Positions 20,430 to 28,891 of a stretch of DNA of 64,000 bases are shown one piece after another. The number at the start of each line of letters is the position of its first letter. Position 1 is the first letter of the stretch. The stretch is taken from assembly GCA_024347015.1 (NCBI GenBank), contig AP024890.1, positions 62,001 through 126,000 on the forward strand, written 5' to 3'. The position numbers and the translations under genes are program-made. The notes below the pieces were generated by a model. The model was not told where the DNA came from. It saw nothing but the letters and a program-made list of their open reading frames with translations, and did not search any database. This DNA comes from Vibrio pectenicida (lineage in GTDB: Bacteria > Pseudomonadota > Gammaproteobacteria > Enterobacterales > Vibrionaceae).

Positions 20430-20931
20430 TCACCTGCATCAAGGCTTTAGTGATTCCCCGTGAGTTAGAATCACATCCTGATACCAGAATCTATAAGTTC
20501 AGGCGATAATTTCACCTACAACATCACTCAGTCAGCCCATCACAGTCTTTGTTCTGGACCAAGTAACATGCCAGAGTTACAGCAATTGCTCAATACTAAT
20601 TCTAACGCTTACGTTACATCCTCCTACCAAGATTCCAATAGTGGTAAACAGTGTACGCCGTGAACAGTCTTCTCAATAAGGATGACTTGCAAGCTTTGCT
20701 GATGTATTTGCAAACCAACTCCAACCCACATGAAATAGATACCCTAGCCGATGCCCCTGAATTGCAAGAACCTACTTTTTAGACAAGTATTCGTCAATAC
20801 CGCGAAACAGTCGCCCAACACTGCTTGAATGGCTTCAATTGATCGAAGCTTATTTTTTAGAAAATCCTAGACAAGCGACTAAGGTCTATAGCCCTGTATC
20901 GTTTGCACACATACAGGGCTACACACGATAA
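20430..20931 (+). pseudogene. Degenerate coding region of unknown origin
   Basis: A 580-bp gap after gcvP has no intact gene, but plus-strand fragments in different frames look protein-like: VIPRELESHPDTRIYKF near 20450, DLQALLMYLQTNSNPHEIDT near 20690, TSIRQYRETVAQHCLNGFN near 20780 and an open stretch from 20839 to the TAA at 20929-20931 (LIEAYFLENPRQATKVYSP). TNSN also recurs in an upstream fragment near 20600. This is consistent with the decayed 3' part of a larger gene. I do not recognise the family. Confidence 0.45.
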
Positions 20932-20942
20932 TACCATGAGAC

Positions 20943-22001
20943 TTACATGCTACTACTGCATTGGTGAATTTCAATTAATTGCATAATATTTGTTTGTTGA
21001 ACAGGATTTTTCTTCGCGGCTAGATACGTCTTAGCGTAAAGAACCTGATCTTGATCTTCGTCATTAATTAAAAATGGCGTTACTGTATATTTACTTAAGT
21101 CAGAGAAAATATTGTACTGATCGACAGATGCAAATTGCCGAGTGTTCCCCCAATCGCTTAGCATAAGCCTTGTGTAGGAAGATGGAACACTTGTTTCCGA
21201 GGTGACGGAAAACTGTGACAACAAATCTTGACTGGCAAATATAATTACCTTGTTATTTGGAAAACGATTAACCAACGCTTGGACACGAGCACTCTTTTCG
21301 TTTCGTGTCATATCATTAGTAAAAAGTCTCGGCATCAAAAATAGTCCAATTGAAGATCCCGTCGCAATACTTCCTTTAATTTGATTCAGTGAATCAGCAA
21401 ATTGCTTAGTTGTAAAAGTTTCTCTGCGCCCTTTTGAGTTGGTGTAGTTTCCGCCAAACCATATGACATTATCCAGTTTAGGTGCTGATATATGGACATT
21501 ATCGTCTGGTACGATTGATGATGCCGCCAAAGGAGCCGAATAAACCTTAATGTTTGATTCTTTGCTCTGAGTCTTCTTATACAAAAGTGGTGACGATAGT
21601 TTCAATTTGTTCAACTGCGAATCGGTTACGAACAGATTAATACGTCCACCATTATCGACATGATGCTTGACGAAATCCAATATACTTGGATCAAGTAAAT
21701 GGGAGTAGATTGCAAGTGGTTCTTTACTGAATGACTTTATAAATTCTTTGTTAGTTAGTAATTTATCTGCGGCACCTTGACCAAAAATAATCTGGCACTT
21801 TCTTTTGCCTGGATTAAGTTCCCCAAAAGCATCTACATCGACTTGTTTACTGTTTGGTATCAAATCTTTCAGTACAAGCCCCGCGTGATAGTCTCCTCCT
21901 TGGCCGCTAGTCACAATCACACTCTCGAATGGTTGACTATAAGCCGTAAAGGAATACAACGAAGTGCTCATTAAAATGAATTTAAACCAGTTATGTCTCA
22001 T
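20943..22001 (-). CDS. Secreted protein of unknown function (weak ELM1-like pattern)
   Basis: 352 residues with a signal peptide (about 1-22, cleavage after the TAYS region), so probably periplasmic. No membrane segments follow. The pattern NVIWFGGNYTNSKGRRETF and then FASVDQYNIFSDL faintly recalls the nucleotide-sugar-like fold of the ELM1 family (PF06258), but no decisive motif is present. The gene stands between a degenerate region and an aerolysin fragment. Two Cys residues (KCQII and HQCSSS) could pair after export. Treat function as unknown. Confidence 0.7.
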   Translation of the reverse strand: MRHNWFKFILMSTSLYSFTAYSQPFESVIVTSGQGGDYHAGLVLKDLIPNSKQVDVDAFGELNPGKRKCQIIFGQGAADKLLTNKEFIKSFSKEPLAIYSHLLDPSILDFVKHHVDNGGRINLFVTDSQLNKLKLSSPLLYKKTQSKESNIKVYSAPLAASSIVPDDNVHISAPKLDNVIWFGGNYTNSKGRRETFTTKQFADSLNQIKGSIATGSSIGLFLMPRLFTNDMTRNEKSARVQALVNRFPNNKVIIFASQDLLSQFSVTSETSVPSSYTRLMLSDWGNTRQFASVDQYNIFSDLSKYTVTPFLINDEDQDQVLYAKTYLAAKKNPVQQTNIMQLIEIHQCSSSM

Positions 22002-22173
22002 ACTTTAACTCTTTTATTCCACGCTTAGTACAGATTAGCAATTAGTGTAATTTACATTATTATCAAAAAAATTAATAGATTATCCGTTATGCTAAACAGC
22101 ATAAATACTAGTCTTGTCCAAGATGGTATATGGCGGAAGGCGAACCTTCGTGTTTTCTGCCCTGAAACAAATA

Positions 22174-22198
22174 AACAGAGCAGCTAAGCTGCTCTGTT
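22174..22198 (-). terminator. Hairpin downstream of the aerolysin fragment
   Basis: Perfect 11-bp arms AACAGAGCAGC and GCTGCTCTGTT with a 3-nt loop; on the minus strand a T-rich tail (TTTATTTGTTT) follows, so it reads as the terminator of the truncated aerolysin copy. The intact copy does not have it. Confidence 0.75.
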
Positions 22199-22256
22199 CG
22201 AGGTAACAACTCCTAGTGGTGCTGGAGTTCAGATTTTGAGTTTTTTTACATAGCCA

Positions 22257-22620
22257 AATTATTCGGCTGGTGTGATAGTCAGCTGAGCATCACCAAAACC
22301 AAGTTCCTTAAGTTCTTGAGCATCAAAGTTGGTTGTGACTTCTATATCACCGATTTGTTCACTAACCAGAGCTTCAGTAGAGCGTTTGGTACGGTTACTT
22401 ATCGGTGTGGCTTGACCAATTTCGATCGTGCCAGCAAATTGCGATTCCGCGTTGAAATCACCTGAAACCTGAGAGTAAAATGGACGTAGGCTTGCTCCTG
22501 TCGCGTATTGCATATTACCTAAACCATTTTCATGATGGCCCAGTTCCAATCCCACCATTTGACTTCACCTGGTATATAGCGGTGGTCCCATTGATAACGG
22601 ATACCTGCTAAGTTCTATGT
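22257..22620 (-). pseudogene. Aerolysin 3' fragment (partial duplicate)
   Basis: About 360 bp nearly identical to the 3' end of the intact aerolysin gene at 24921-25285, in the same orientation. It covers the C-terminal region: AESQFAGTIEIGQATPISN, DAQELKELGFGDAQLT, and upstream the RYIPGEVKWW segment in another frame. One base is missing at 22531-22534 relative to the intact gene. Similarity ends abruptly near 22615, so the 5' three quarters of the gene are absent. It cannot make toxin alone but could recombine with the intact copy. Confidence 0.9.
22257..22620. repeat. Direct repeat, copy 1
   Basis: Matches 24921-25285 in the same orientation at an estimated 95% identity by eye. The two copies flank the EamA and hydroxylase genes, so recombination between them would delete about 2.7 kb. 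Confidence 0.9.
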
Positions 22621-22704
22621 TTAGTTAATGAATTTGAAAAAAGTGGAACACATGTTCATAATCCATGTGTTCCATATAAACAAGAAACCTTTATCTCATG
22701 TCAC

Positions 22705-23571
22705 TTATTTCTGAGGAGCTAATTTTAGCTTCGGGGAAGATTGAACTAGCCAAGTACAACCGAAAATGATGATCATACCTACTAGCATATTTGTATTAAT
22801 AACTGAATTAAATACAAAATAAGTCATCAAAGCAGTCGCAGCCGGTACGCATGAAAAGTAGGTGGATACATTTGTAACAGCTCCAGAGCTCAAAGCCCTT
22901 ATTAGCAATATTGACGATAGAGAAGATATTAATATCGCCTGCCAAAATAGTGCTGAGACAGAAGTATAGTTAAGTTCAAACTTGAACTCACTGATGATCA
23001 ATGTAGTAGGAATAAGTACAATCACTGAAGATAAACATTGCATAAGCATATTACTTTCAACTGGAATACTTGAACAATATTTCTTTTGGAGAATTGTACC
23101 AGAAGTAACCCCTAATAATGAGAGAATCGCAAAAGAAAAATTTTCCATATTAGTTGTGCCTAAACTAAAATTCTCGGCAGAAAATATTAAAGTTCCAACA
23201 ACACAACCAAATACAGCGTAAATCTGAACTTTAAATTTAATATCTCTTGAAATGATTAATGTTAATACTGGCTGCAATCCCAATACAATGGTCAACATTG
23301 TAGGGCTTATTCCTGTAATCAGTGAGTAAGAAAAGAAAACAGGATATAAGAATTGCAACAATAGACCGACCAGCATTGAATGTATCACATTATATTTGTT
23401 TAACTCTTTTATATCACTCCGTAAAACTAAGCATACAATGATAAAAAATATTAATGATATAATTACTCTTAATGTTATAAATGATAGTGGGTTTGAGTAA
23501 TTAAGACCAATAGAAGAAGCTATATAGCCAGAAGCCCAAAGAAAAACAAAAACCCATCCTAAGTGTTTCAC
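22705..23571 (-). CDS. EamA/DMT-family exporter
   Basis: 288 residues with about ten membrane segments and the EamA N-terminal pattern FLWASGYIASSIGLNYS. It starts at GTG 23571, justified by AGGAGG six bases upstream. AT-rich compared with core genes here, suggesting acquisition. It lies 30 bp downstream of the proline-hydroxylase-like gene on the same strand, so the two form an operon; exporting the hydroxylated amino acid is a reasonable but unproven role, as other EamA proteins export amino acids. Confidence 0.85.
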   Translation of the reverse strand: MKHLGWVFVFLWASGYIASSIGLNYSNPLSFITLRVIISLIFFIIVCLVLRSDIKELNKYNVIHSMLVGLLLQFLYPVFFSYSLITGISPTMLTIVLGLQPVLTLIISRDIKFKVQIYAVFGCVVGTLIFSAENFSLGTTNMENFSFAILSLLGVTSGTILQKKYCSSIPVESNMLMQCLSSVIVLIPTTLIISEFKFELNYTSVSALFWQAILISSLSSILLIRALSSGAVTNVSTYFSCVPAATALMTYFVFNSVINTNMLVGMIIIFGCTWLVQSSPKLKLAPQK

Positions 23572-23601
23572 CTACAGCCTCCTAGCTATAAAGTTATAAA
23601 T

Positions 23602-24483
23602 TTACACTGCCGTAAATCGTTCGCCTAAGTTTCGATCCACAGTGTAATACTTTTTCATGTTGCAACACAAGTTGTATATGTCATCATTCTTATTTTTTAC
23701 CGAATCTATCAGCAAATCATATGTTTTATTAATTGGTATATCATGATGAACATGCGCACTAGATATATTCAGCACAGCTTGCTTAATATCTTCAATACTA
23801 TGTATTGACTGAGAAACACTTAAGATAAAGTCTTCGATATCCTGGTCTTTTAAAGAAGCTCTGTCAAATATTAAAGGCTGTACATCATTATTCCATATAG
23901 ATTTATCCTTAAATATGATTTCTGGGCTAAGATCTTTTACATTATCATATTGAAAGTCTAAACATAGAATAACTCTATTTCCATTACCAAAATTGTAGGC
24001 TGCATGAACAACACTTGCATCTAATTGCCATATATCACCTTTGCGCATTCTAAATACACCATAGTGCTCATCGCTATGATATGATGTTAAAGACGTTTCT
24101 AAAGGTATTAAAATTCGAATATACTTACCTTTATTGTCGTCTAATTCAATGAAATCTTTATGGGGTACAACTTGACCGTTAACCAAGTTACGTGTTCTTA
24201 CCATCTTGAGATTATCTACATCAAAGTATTTTCTGATAACTGAGTTTATATAGTCAGTTTTTTCACCTAATTCTGTTAGCTTTGCTGAGTTTGGATTATC
24301 TTTATATTGAGTATTACGATAGTCTCCATTATCATTCCATAATGAATTATTTATCCAAGTTCCACTATTAAACTCATTATACTCTTCTTCAAACACTGGG
24401 AATTGTGAAATTACTTCTAAATCTTGTATTAGTTTATCAGTATCAAATTCTATTTTACCTAACAATTTTGTTTTAGATTTCAT
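23602..24483 (-). CDS. Fe(II)/2-oxoglutarate amino acid hydroxylase (L-proline 3-hydroxylase-like)
   Basis: 293 residues. It resembles the Streptomyces type II L-proline cis-3-hydroxylase along its length: KIEFDTDKL, FEEEYNEFNSGTW, MVRTRNLVNGQVVPHKDF and a C-terminal HHDIPINKTYDLLIDS block. Iron ligands are His108, Asp110 and His160, with Arg170 (GNGNR) placed to bind 2-oxoglutarate. The ATG at 24483 has a weak GAGA site; GTG at 24519 is an alternative. Low GC and an exporter gene just downstream mark a small acquired cassette between two aerolysin copies. The substrate may be free proline or another amino acid. Confidence 0.85.
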   Translation of the reverse strand: MKSKTKLLGKIEFDTDKLIQDLEVISQFPVFEEEYNEFNSGTWINNSLWNDNGDYRNTQYKDNPNSAKLTELGEKTDYINSVIRKYFDVDNLKMVRTRNLVNGQVVPHKDFIELDDNKGKYIRILIPLETSLTSYHSDEHYGVFRMRKGDIWQLDASVVHAAYNFGNGNRVILCLDFQYDNVKDLSPEIIFKDKSIWNNDVQPLIFDRASLKDQDIEDFILSVSQSIHSIEDIKQAVLNISSAHVHHDIPINKTYDLLIDSVKNKNDDIYNLCCNMKKYYTVDRNLGERFTAV

Positions 24484-24519
24484 ATTTCTCTTTCTTATAT
24501 ATTGACTATCAAAAAACAC

Positions 24520-24864
24520 TTATATGCAAAAGTGTGCTTAACATATTAAATCTAACATATACAAATATATTATTAGTAGTTATAACATGTAAATAATAGA
24601 TTACTTTTCAATTAATGTGGATTTAGTCAAAAAAAACAATGCAATTAATGATATGAGTAATATTATTAATTAATATCATTGTTAAATTCTTATAAATTTA
24701 ACAATACCGAGCTTAAAATTGAGAATATTTAAATAAAACCCAAATATACATATTTAGATTAAAAGATTATAAGACTAGGAAGTTAATCGTGTAAGTACAC
24801 GACATACCAAAAGGACTATTACAGTCAACGAAGCGATAGAGAACAATGTATTTAGTGATAATAT
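24520..24864. other. AT-rich non-coding stretch
   Basis: About 345 bp, strongly AT-rich, with no plausible coding frame on either strand. It holds the presumed promoter of the hydroxylase-exporter operon (minus strand) and separates that operon from the intact aerolysin. Confidence 0.6.
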
Positions 24865-24904
24865 ACAGAAATCAAAGGCAAACCGATTGGTTTGCCTTTT
24901 TTAG
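24865..24904 (+). terminator. Orphan copy of the gcvP terminator
   Basis: ACAGAAATCAAAGG, then GCAAACC, loop GATT, GGTTTGCC and a T run on the plus strand. It matches the gcvP terminator at 20368-20406, with complementary changes in both arms that keep the stem paired. No plus-strand gene precedes it; the aerolysin on the other strand ends 20 bp away. Confidence 0.75.
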
Positions 24905-24920
24905 TTTTGATTGCTGTAAG

Positions 24921-25285
24921 CAAATTATTCAACCGGTGTGATGGTCAGCTGAGCATCACCAAAACCAAGTGCCTCAAGTTCTTGTGCGTCAAAGTTGGTT
25001 GTGATTTCTATATCACCGATTTGTTTACTAACCAGAGCTTCAGTAGAGCGTTTGGTACGGTTACTTATCGGTGTGGCTTGACCAATTTCGATCGTGCCAG
25101 CAAATTGCGATTCCGCATTGAAATCACCGGAAACCTGAGAGTAAAACGGACGTAGGCTTGCTCCTGTCGCGTATTGCATGTTACCTAAACCATTTTCATT
25201 GATGGCCCAGCTCCAATCCCACCATTTGACTTCACCTGGTATATAGCGGTGGTCCCATTGATAACGAATATCTGCAGAGTTCTCG
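24921..25285. repeat. Direct repeat, copy 2
   Basis: The 3' end of the intact aerolysin gene, repeated at 22257-22620 in the same orientation. Confidence 0.9.
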
Positions 25286-26397
25286 CTACCGCGTCCCATG
25301 GTAAAGGTGTGTGCTTTGTCAGGACGGTTGTCTGGATGAGAATTCCAAGCGTTGCCACCCCAGCGCAAAAAGCCATTAAATTCAACGTCATAGCTAATCT
25401 CCGCGCCGAAGCGGTATGGATAAGAAATACTGGAGCGGTAAAGCTCGACACGAATCGGGAGCTCAGAATTTGCGGGCACTGTTGGCCTTGCTTGGAGTGT
25501 CACCTGCTCACTAGTAGATCCGCCATTAGTGCTGGCGAAGCTCTGATTGGCTTCCAGCGTAATCTTCAGCTTAGTGTCGCCGACCAAAGGCCACTTAAAT
25601 TCATTTTCTGTCGATACCGACTGAGCAAAGCCATATGTGTCGGTTTTAGACCAATCGGTTGATTCATCCACTTTCAGATCCACAACTACCTGTTGCGGGA
25701 TGTCACTTCTATTGCGAGCAACCGCTGTCACGGTTTTTACTAGCTGGCGACTCGATTCAGTTACAGTGCCGTGCCAGAAATCGCTGTCGTTAAGGGTATA
25801 CGCAAAGTTATCAACAGTGATTTTGGTTTTCTTATCGCATTTATAGCCGTCGCATGAGCCGTCTTGATTGCCCTGAATCACCCAGCCGTCGCCTTCACGT
25901 CTGACATCCATATCTTCGCCGACAAATTGGCCATGATTGCCGCTAACCCATGCATAGCCAAGGTAGTGGGCAAGGTAACTCAATGGACGAACAAAGTTAG
26001 AGTGATTGGTTACCAGCGCATACTGAATGTCTATCTCGTCACCCTCTGGGATAGATTTCGGGGCGTAGTTAGGAATTTCAGACAACGCCTCGTTAGGGTA
26101 ACACCAAGCACTACCATTGGGACTATCCTGCTTGATTCGGCCATGGTAACCAGGCCCCATGATCACCCAGTTATCTTTTAGCCCAGCGATTTGCCACTGC
26201 CCCATGCGAGAGACAATGTAGTCCTTTTGTGCGGATGCTTCAAAGCGATCTATCGGGCGGTAACCAGAACGGCAGATATCTTCACCCAGTTGATCAATCA
26301 CTAACTGGTCAGGATAAATCTTAGCTTGTGCGCTTGCAGACAGAACAGAAATAAGTACGGATGGGATCAAAACTTTATAAGTATTAGATTTTATCAT
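24925..26397 (-). CDS. aerA: Aerolysin-family pore-forming toxin
   Basis: 490 residues, the length of Aeromonas proaerolysin. Signal peptide at about 1-25, then the lectin-like lobe (YPDQLVIDQLGEDICRSGYR), receptor-binding core (MGQWQIAGLKDNWVIMGPGY, YLAHYLGYAWVSGNHGQFVG), pore-forming strands and domain 4 (FLRWGGNAWNSHPDNRPD, QWDHRYIPGEVKWWDWSW). The C-terminal propeptide after RTKRST is retained. Secreted protoxin binds GPI-anchored proteins, is cleaved and forms heptameric pores (known for aerolysin). AGGAG precedes the ATG. Intact and full length; a 3' fragment is duplicated 2.7 kb away. Confidence 0.95.
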   Translation of the reverse strand: MIKSNTYKVLIPSVLISVLSASAQAKIYPDQLVIDQLGEDICRSGYRPIDRFEASAQKDYIVSRMGQWQIAGLKDNWVIMGPGYHGRIKQDSPNGSAWCYPNEALSEIPNYAPKSIPEGDEIDIQYALVTNHSNFVRPLSYLAHYLGYAWVSGNHGQFVGEDMDVRREGDGWVIQGNQDGSCDGYKCDKKTKITVDNFAYTLNDSDFWHGTVTESSRQLVKTVTAVARNRSDIPQQVVVDLKVDESTDWSKTDTYGFAQSVSTENEFKWPLVGDTKLKITLEANQSFASTNGGSTSEQVTLQARPTVPANSELPIRVELYRSSISYPYRFGAEISYDVEFNGFLRWGGNAWNSHPDNRPDKAHTFTMGRGSENSADIRYQWDHRYIPGEVKWWDWSWAINENGLGNMQYATGASLRPFYSQVSGDFNAESQFAGTIEIGQATPISNRTKRSTEALVSKQIGDIEITTNFDAQELEALGFGDAQLTITPVE

Positions 26398-26690
26398 GGC
26401 TCACACTCCTAACTGTGAAATCAGTCAATAGTGATCACATAAATTCAACTTATAGTAAACAATGATATTAACAATATTAACAATAATGTGGCATAGACAT
26501 CATAAATCGATCAAAAATTAACCAAATAGAGGATAGGAATTGTTCAATCTGAAAGATTTAGAAATGTAAGTGTAGTGTTCAATTACTTTGTTGAAGCGCT
26601 CACGCCCTCCACCACCTGAGATTGTAGTGGCATAGTGAATTTGGCCACCTGATTAGAGGTACTAAGATACACCTCGTACACAACAGGAGT

Positions 26691-26706
26691 GCATGCTCGA
26701 GCATGC
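26691..26706. repeat. 16-bp perfect palindrome
   Basis: GCATGCTCGAGCATGC, also readable as two tandem copies of GCATGCTCG. GC-rich inside an AT-rich gap; possible protein-binding site. Confidence 0.5.
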
Positions 26707-26846
26707 TCGGGACACACACCATACTAGCTCTGAGCTATCCATAAGGAATTTTATTTCTTAGGTTCAATTAAGACTGATAAATGCTAATTTGAATCAGGAC
26801 TTAGCCGAGAGAGTTACTGTACTCTAGGTATTCTTTAAGCATTTAA

Positions 26847-26897
26847 AAGGACATTTATGAGCACCTTATAGCTTGCAAGGTGAACACAAATGTCCTT
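26847..26897. other. Two-part stem-loop in the gap before the metalloprotease 3' end
   Basis: Outer arms AAGGACATTT and AAATGTCCTT enclose inner arms CACCTT and AAGGTG with symmetric 5-nt internal loops and a 9-nt apical loop. It could be a structured RNA, a terminator-like hairpin or part of a mobile-element end. No T run follows on either strand. Confidence 0.45.
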
Positions 26898-26998
26898 GTG
26901 TGTGATGGAACGTTTTCAGCTCAATGAGCTGCGCCAACTATAGTGAGCGCAGTTTATTCAAAATAATTGACCAGCTCATCTGAGAATTCAACGCCTCT

Positions 26999-28252
26999 TT
27001 AATCAGTGCTTGCTGCTGGATGGGTTGATTGATGAAGCTTATCAATCATCAGCTTATCTAAATCTGAAAATGCATTGTTATTATTGTAAGATATCAGGCC
27101 ACCATTAGGCAGGCTGTTGTAGTTCATCATGGACTGAACCTGATTGCTTTGGTGCCTCAGGCCAAATGCGTGTAATGCTTCATGTATCACCACATGGTAA
27201 CTGTGGTTCCAAGTAAATAGCCTACCGGTATTGGTGATAAACTCATTTCTACCATTCTGGAATCCTGTGTGTGCACCTTGTGATGCTAGGTTAAGGTCTC
27301 GTTTGAAAACCAGCTTAGCCTTACTTAAATCACTCGTGTACTCAAAGCTTGTACCAGCATATCCTGCATCGACTAACGCTTTAGCCAATAGGTTAAGCTG
27401 AGTGGTTACCTCTGTCGTTTCGAGATTGATATCATTTTGCGTCCAACCGTTGAGATTGGTAAAAGAAGGATCGAACCCATAATAATTTTTCTGACCTAGC
27501 TGAAGTCTTCCTGACTGGTTTGGGCCTCTTGGATACGTTTCAAGCTCTTTTGAAAAAACGACAAAGTTCTGATTTGTGACAACGTCTCTCTGATTACTGG
27601 CGCTTACTTCTGCGTTAGAATGGTCGTTATAAAAGAAGTGGATCGGCTCTATATTTACTACCGAAAATAAATTCAAGGCTTCAGTGTCTATGGCAAAAGA
27701 AATGGGGGTGGCTGTCGAAATGTTACTACCTATCTCAAATTTTTTGTCATGCTGCGCAGATATGTCAAAAGTAAGGTAATAGTGATAATCCCTACCATGA
27801 TTGCTCTGCCTCTCTTCATTAACAACTTCATTTGAAACAACATCAGTAAACTCTGCTGGAGAGGCTGACGATCTATCTGAGAGACTAAAGTCTATTTTTC
27901 CTGTGTCATTTTCTAGAGTGTAATGATCAGCGACTATATACTCCTCATCGTAATGAACAAGTAATGTAAGATGGTTTTTGATGTAATCAATAACAGTACT
28001 GCCTGCTTTGACTATCTGCTCCTTTCTTGCTTTAGAGATATGAATTCTTAACTTATACTTAAGGCTTAGCTTTTTTACTTCATAATACCCCGCCCTATTT
28101 AATGATCCGACATCACCATCAATACTGATAGTCAAAGGAGAATCTTGCCAGCCGTTTGGACTGTACTCATAAAATGAAAGTCCAATTTTTTCAGTATGTA
28201 CTTCTACAATTGACTGTTCAGCTTCTCTGGTTTCTACTTCATTTGTTACCAT
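26999..28252 (-). CDS. Metzincin-type zinc metalloprotease without signal peptide
   Basis: 417 residues. Residues 357-367 read HEALHAFGLRH, the metzincin zinc site HExxHxxGxxH with catalytic Glu358, followed by SMMNY, a plausible Met-turn. The N-terminal about 260 residues are strand-rich and match no domain I recognise. The N-terminus (MVTNEVETREAEQS) is hydrophilic, with no Sec signal or membrane segment, unusual for this normally secreted class. AGGA precedes the ATG. It stands alone in an AT-rich region near the aerolysin. Possibly exported by a non-Sec route, or active inside cells; undecided. Confidence 0.8.
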   Translation of the reverse strand: MVTNEVETREAEQSIVEVHTEKIGLSFYEYSPNGWQDSPLTISIDGDVGSLNRAGYYEVKKLSLKYKLRIHISKARKEQIVKAGSTVIDYIKNHLTLLVHYDEEYIVADHYTLENDTGKIDFSLSDRSSASPAEFTDVVSNEVVNEERQSNHGRDYHYYLTFDISAQHDKKFEIGSNISTATPISFAIDTEALNLFSVVNIEPIHFFYNDHSNAEVSASNQRDVVTNQNFVVFSKELETYPRGPNQSGRLQLGQKNYYGFDPSFTNLNGWTQNDINLETTEVTTQLNLLAKALVDAGYAGTSFEYTSDLSKAKLVFKRDLNLASQGAHTGFQNGRNEFITNTGRLFTWNHSYHVVIHEALHAFGLRHQSNQVQSMMNYNSLPNGGLISYNNNNAFSDLDKLMIDKLHQSTHPAASTD

Positions 28253-28401
28253 GGTCGATTTCCTTTTTTAACGTTTTTATGGACATCATTATCAAGTGGT
28301 TAACTAACGAAACTAACGAGGACATGCACCGAATTAAATCATCGTCAGGGCCATAATTACTACCACAGGCCATAATCATACTCTTAAAATTAAGAAACTA
28401 A

Positions 28402-28701
28402 ATGCATATTAAGATAGATAGCTTGATCAAGAACATGGAATACGATAAAAGCTGGATAATTGATAATAAAAATTTAAATCATAATTTTACAATTTTTTAT
28501 TACGAGGGGGCATTATGCCATAAACGGACCTATCTGCTGCTGGATGTGTAGTGGCACAATAATTGGTCTTATGATTGGGTAAAAGGTACTCGTGCAGAAA
28601 CAGATGGCGCTTATACCTTCTGCGTACCTCATGATCCTTATATGGAATCCTGTCCTATTGAAAATACCGCGAATGCGGAAAGTTGTTTTTATAAAAACTA
28701 A
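28402..28701 (+). pseudogene. Small open frame with an internal stop
   Basis: An ATG at 28402 opens a frame that reads through LCHKRTYLLLDV, meets a TAG near 28549, then continues in the same frame (WHNNWSYDWVKGTRAETDGA, YTFCVPHDPYMESCP) to a TAA at 28699-28701. The Cys- and Trp-rich second part looks like a secreted or surface protein remnant. I do not recognise it, and the 5' portion before about 28508 may be non-coding. The rest of the 28253-28891 gap shows nothing definite. Confidence 0.4.
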
Positions 28702-28891
28702 TACTCACAATTTAGGATTAATAGCTAACACCAAGTACAATACTGGCACATAACCTAAACCATTATGCTATAAACACTAAACTGACTTGAAGCTAGGGCA
28801 ACAAGCGTCATAAATCGCACGATTTAATTAAATTGAACATTTTGCACAAACAATTATACTCTTACTGGTAACCCAATGTTGGAGCTTTAAC

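Larger units (their letters stand above)
26398..26998. other. 600-bp gene-free region with palindromes
   Basis: No convincing gene. Its 5' side holds the aerolysin promoter (minus strand). It contains a perfect 16-bp palindrome at 26691-26706 (GCATGCTCGAGCATGC) and a two-part hairpin at 26847-26897. The remainder is AT-rich. Confidence 0.55.

Noticed and set aside
26620..26720. Insertion-sequence end near the GGCCACCTGATTAGAGG stretch
   Set aside because: Only a vague resemblance; no matching inverted end, no target duplication and no transposase fragment.
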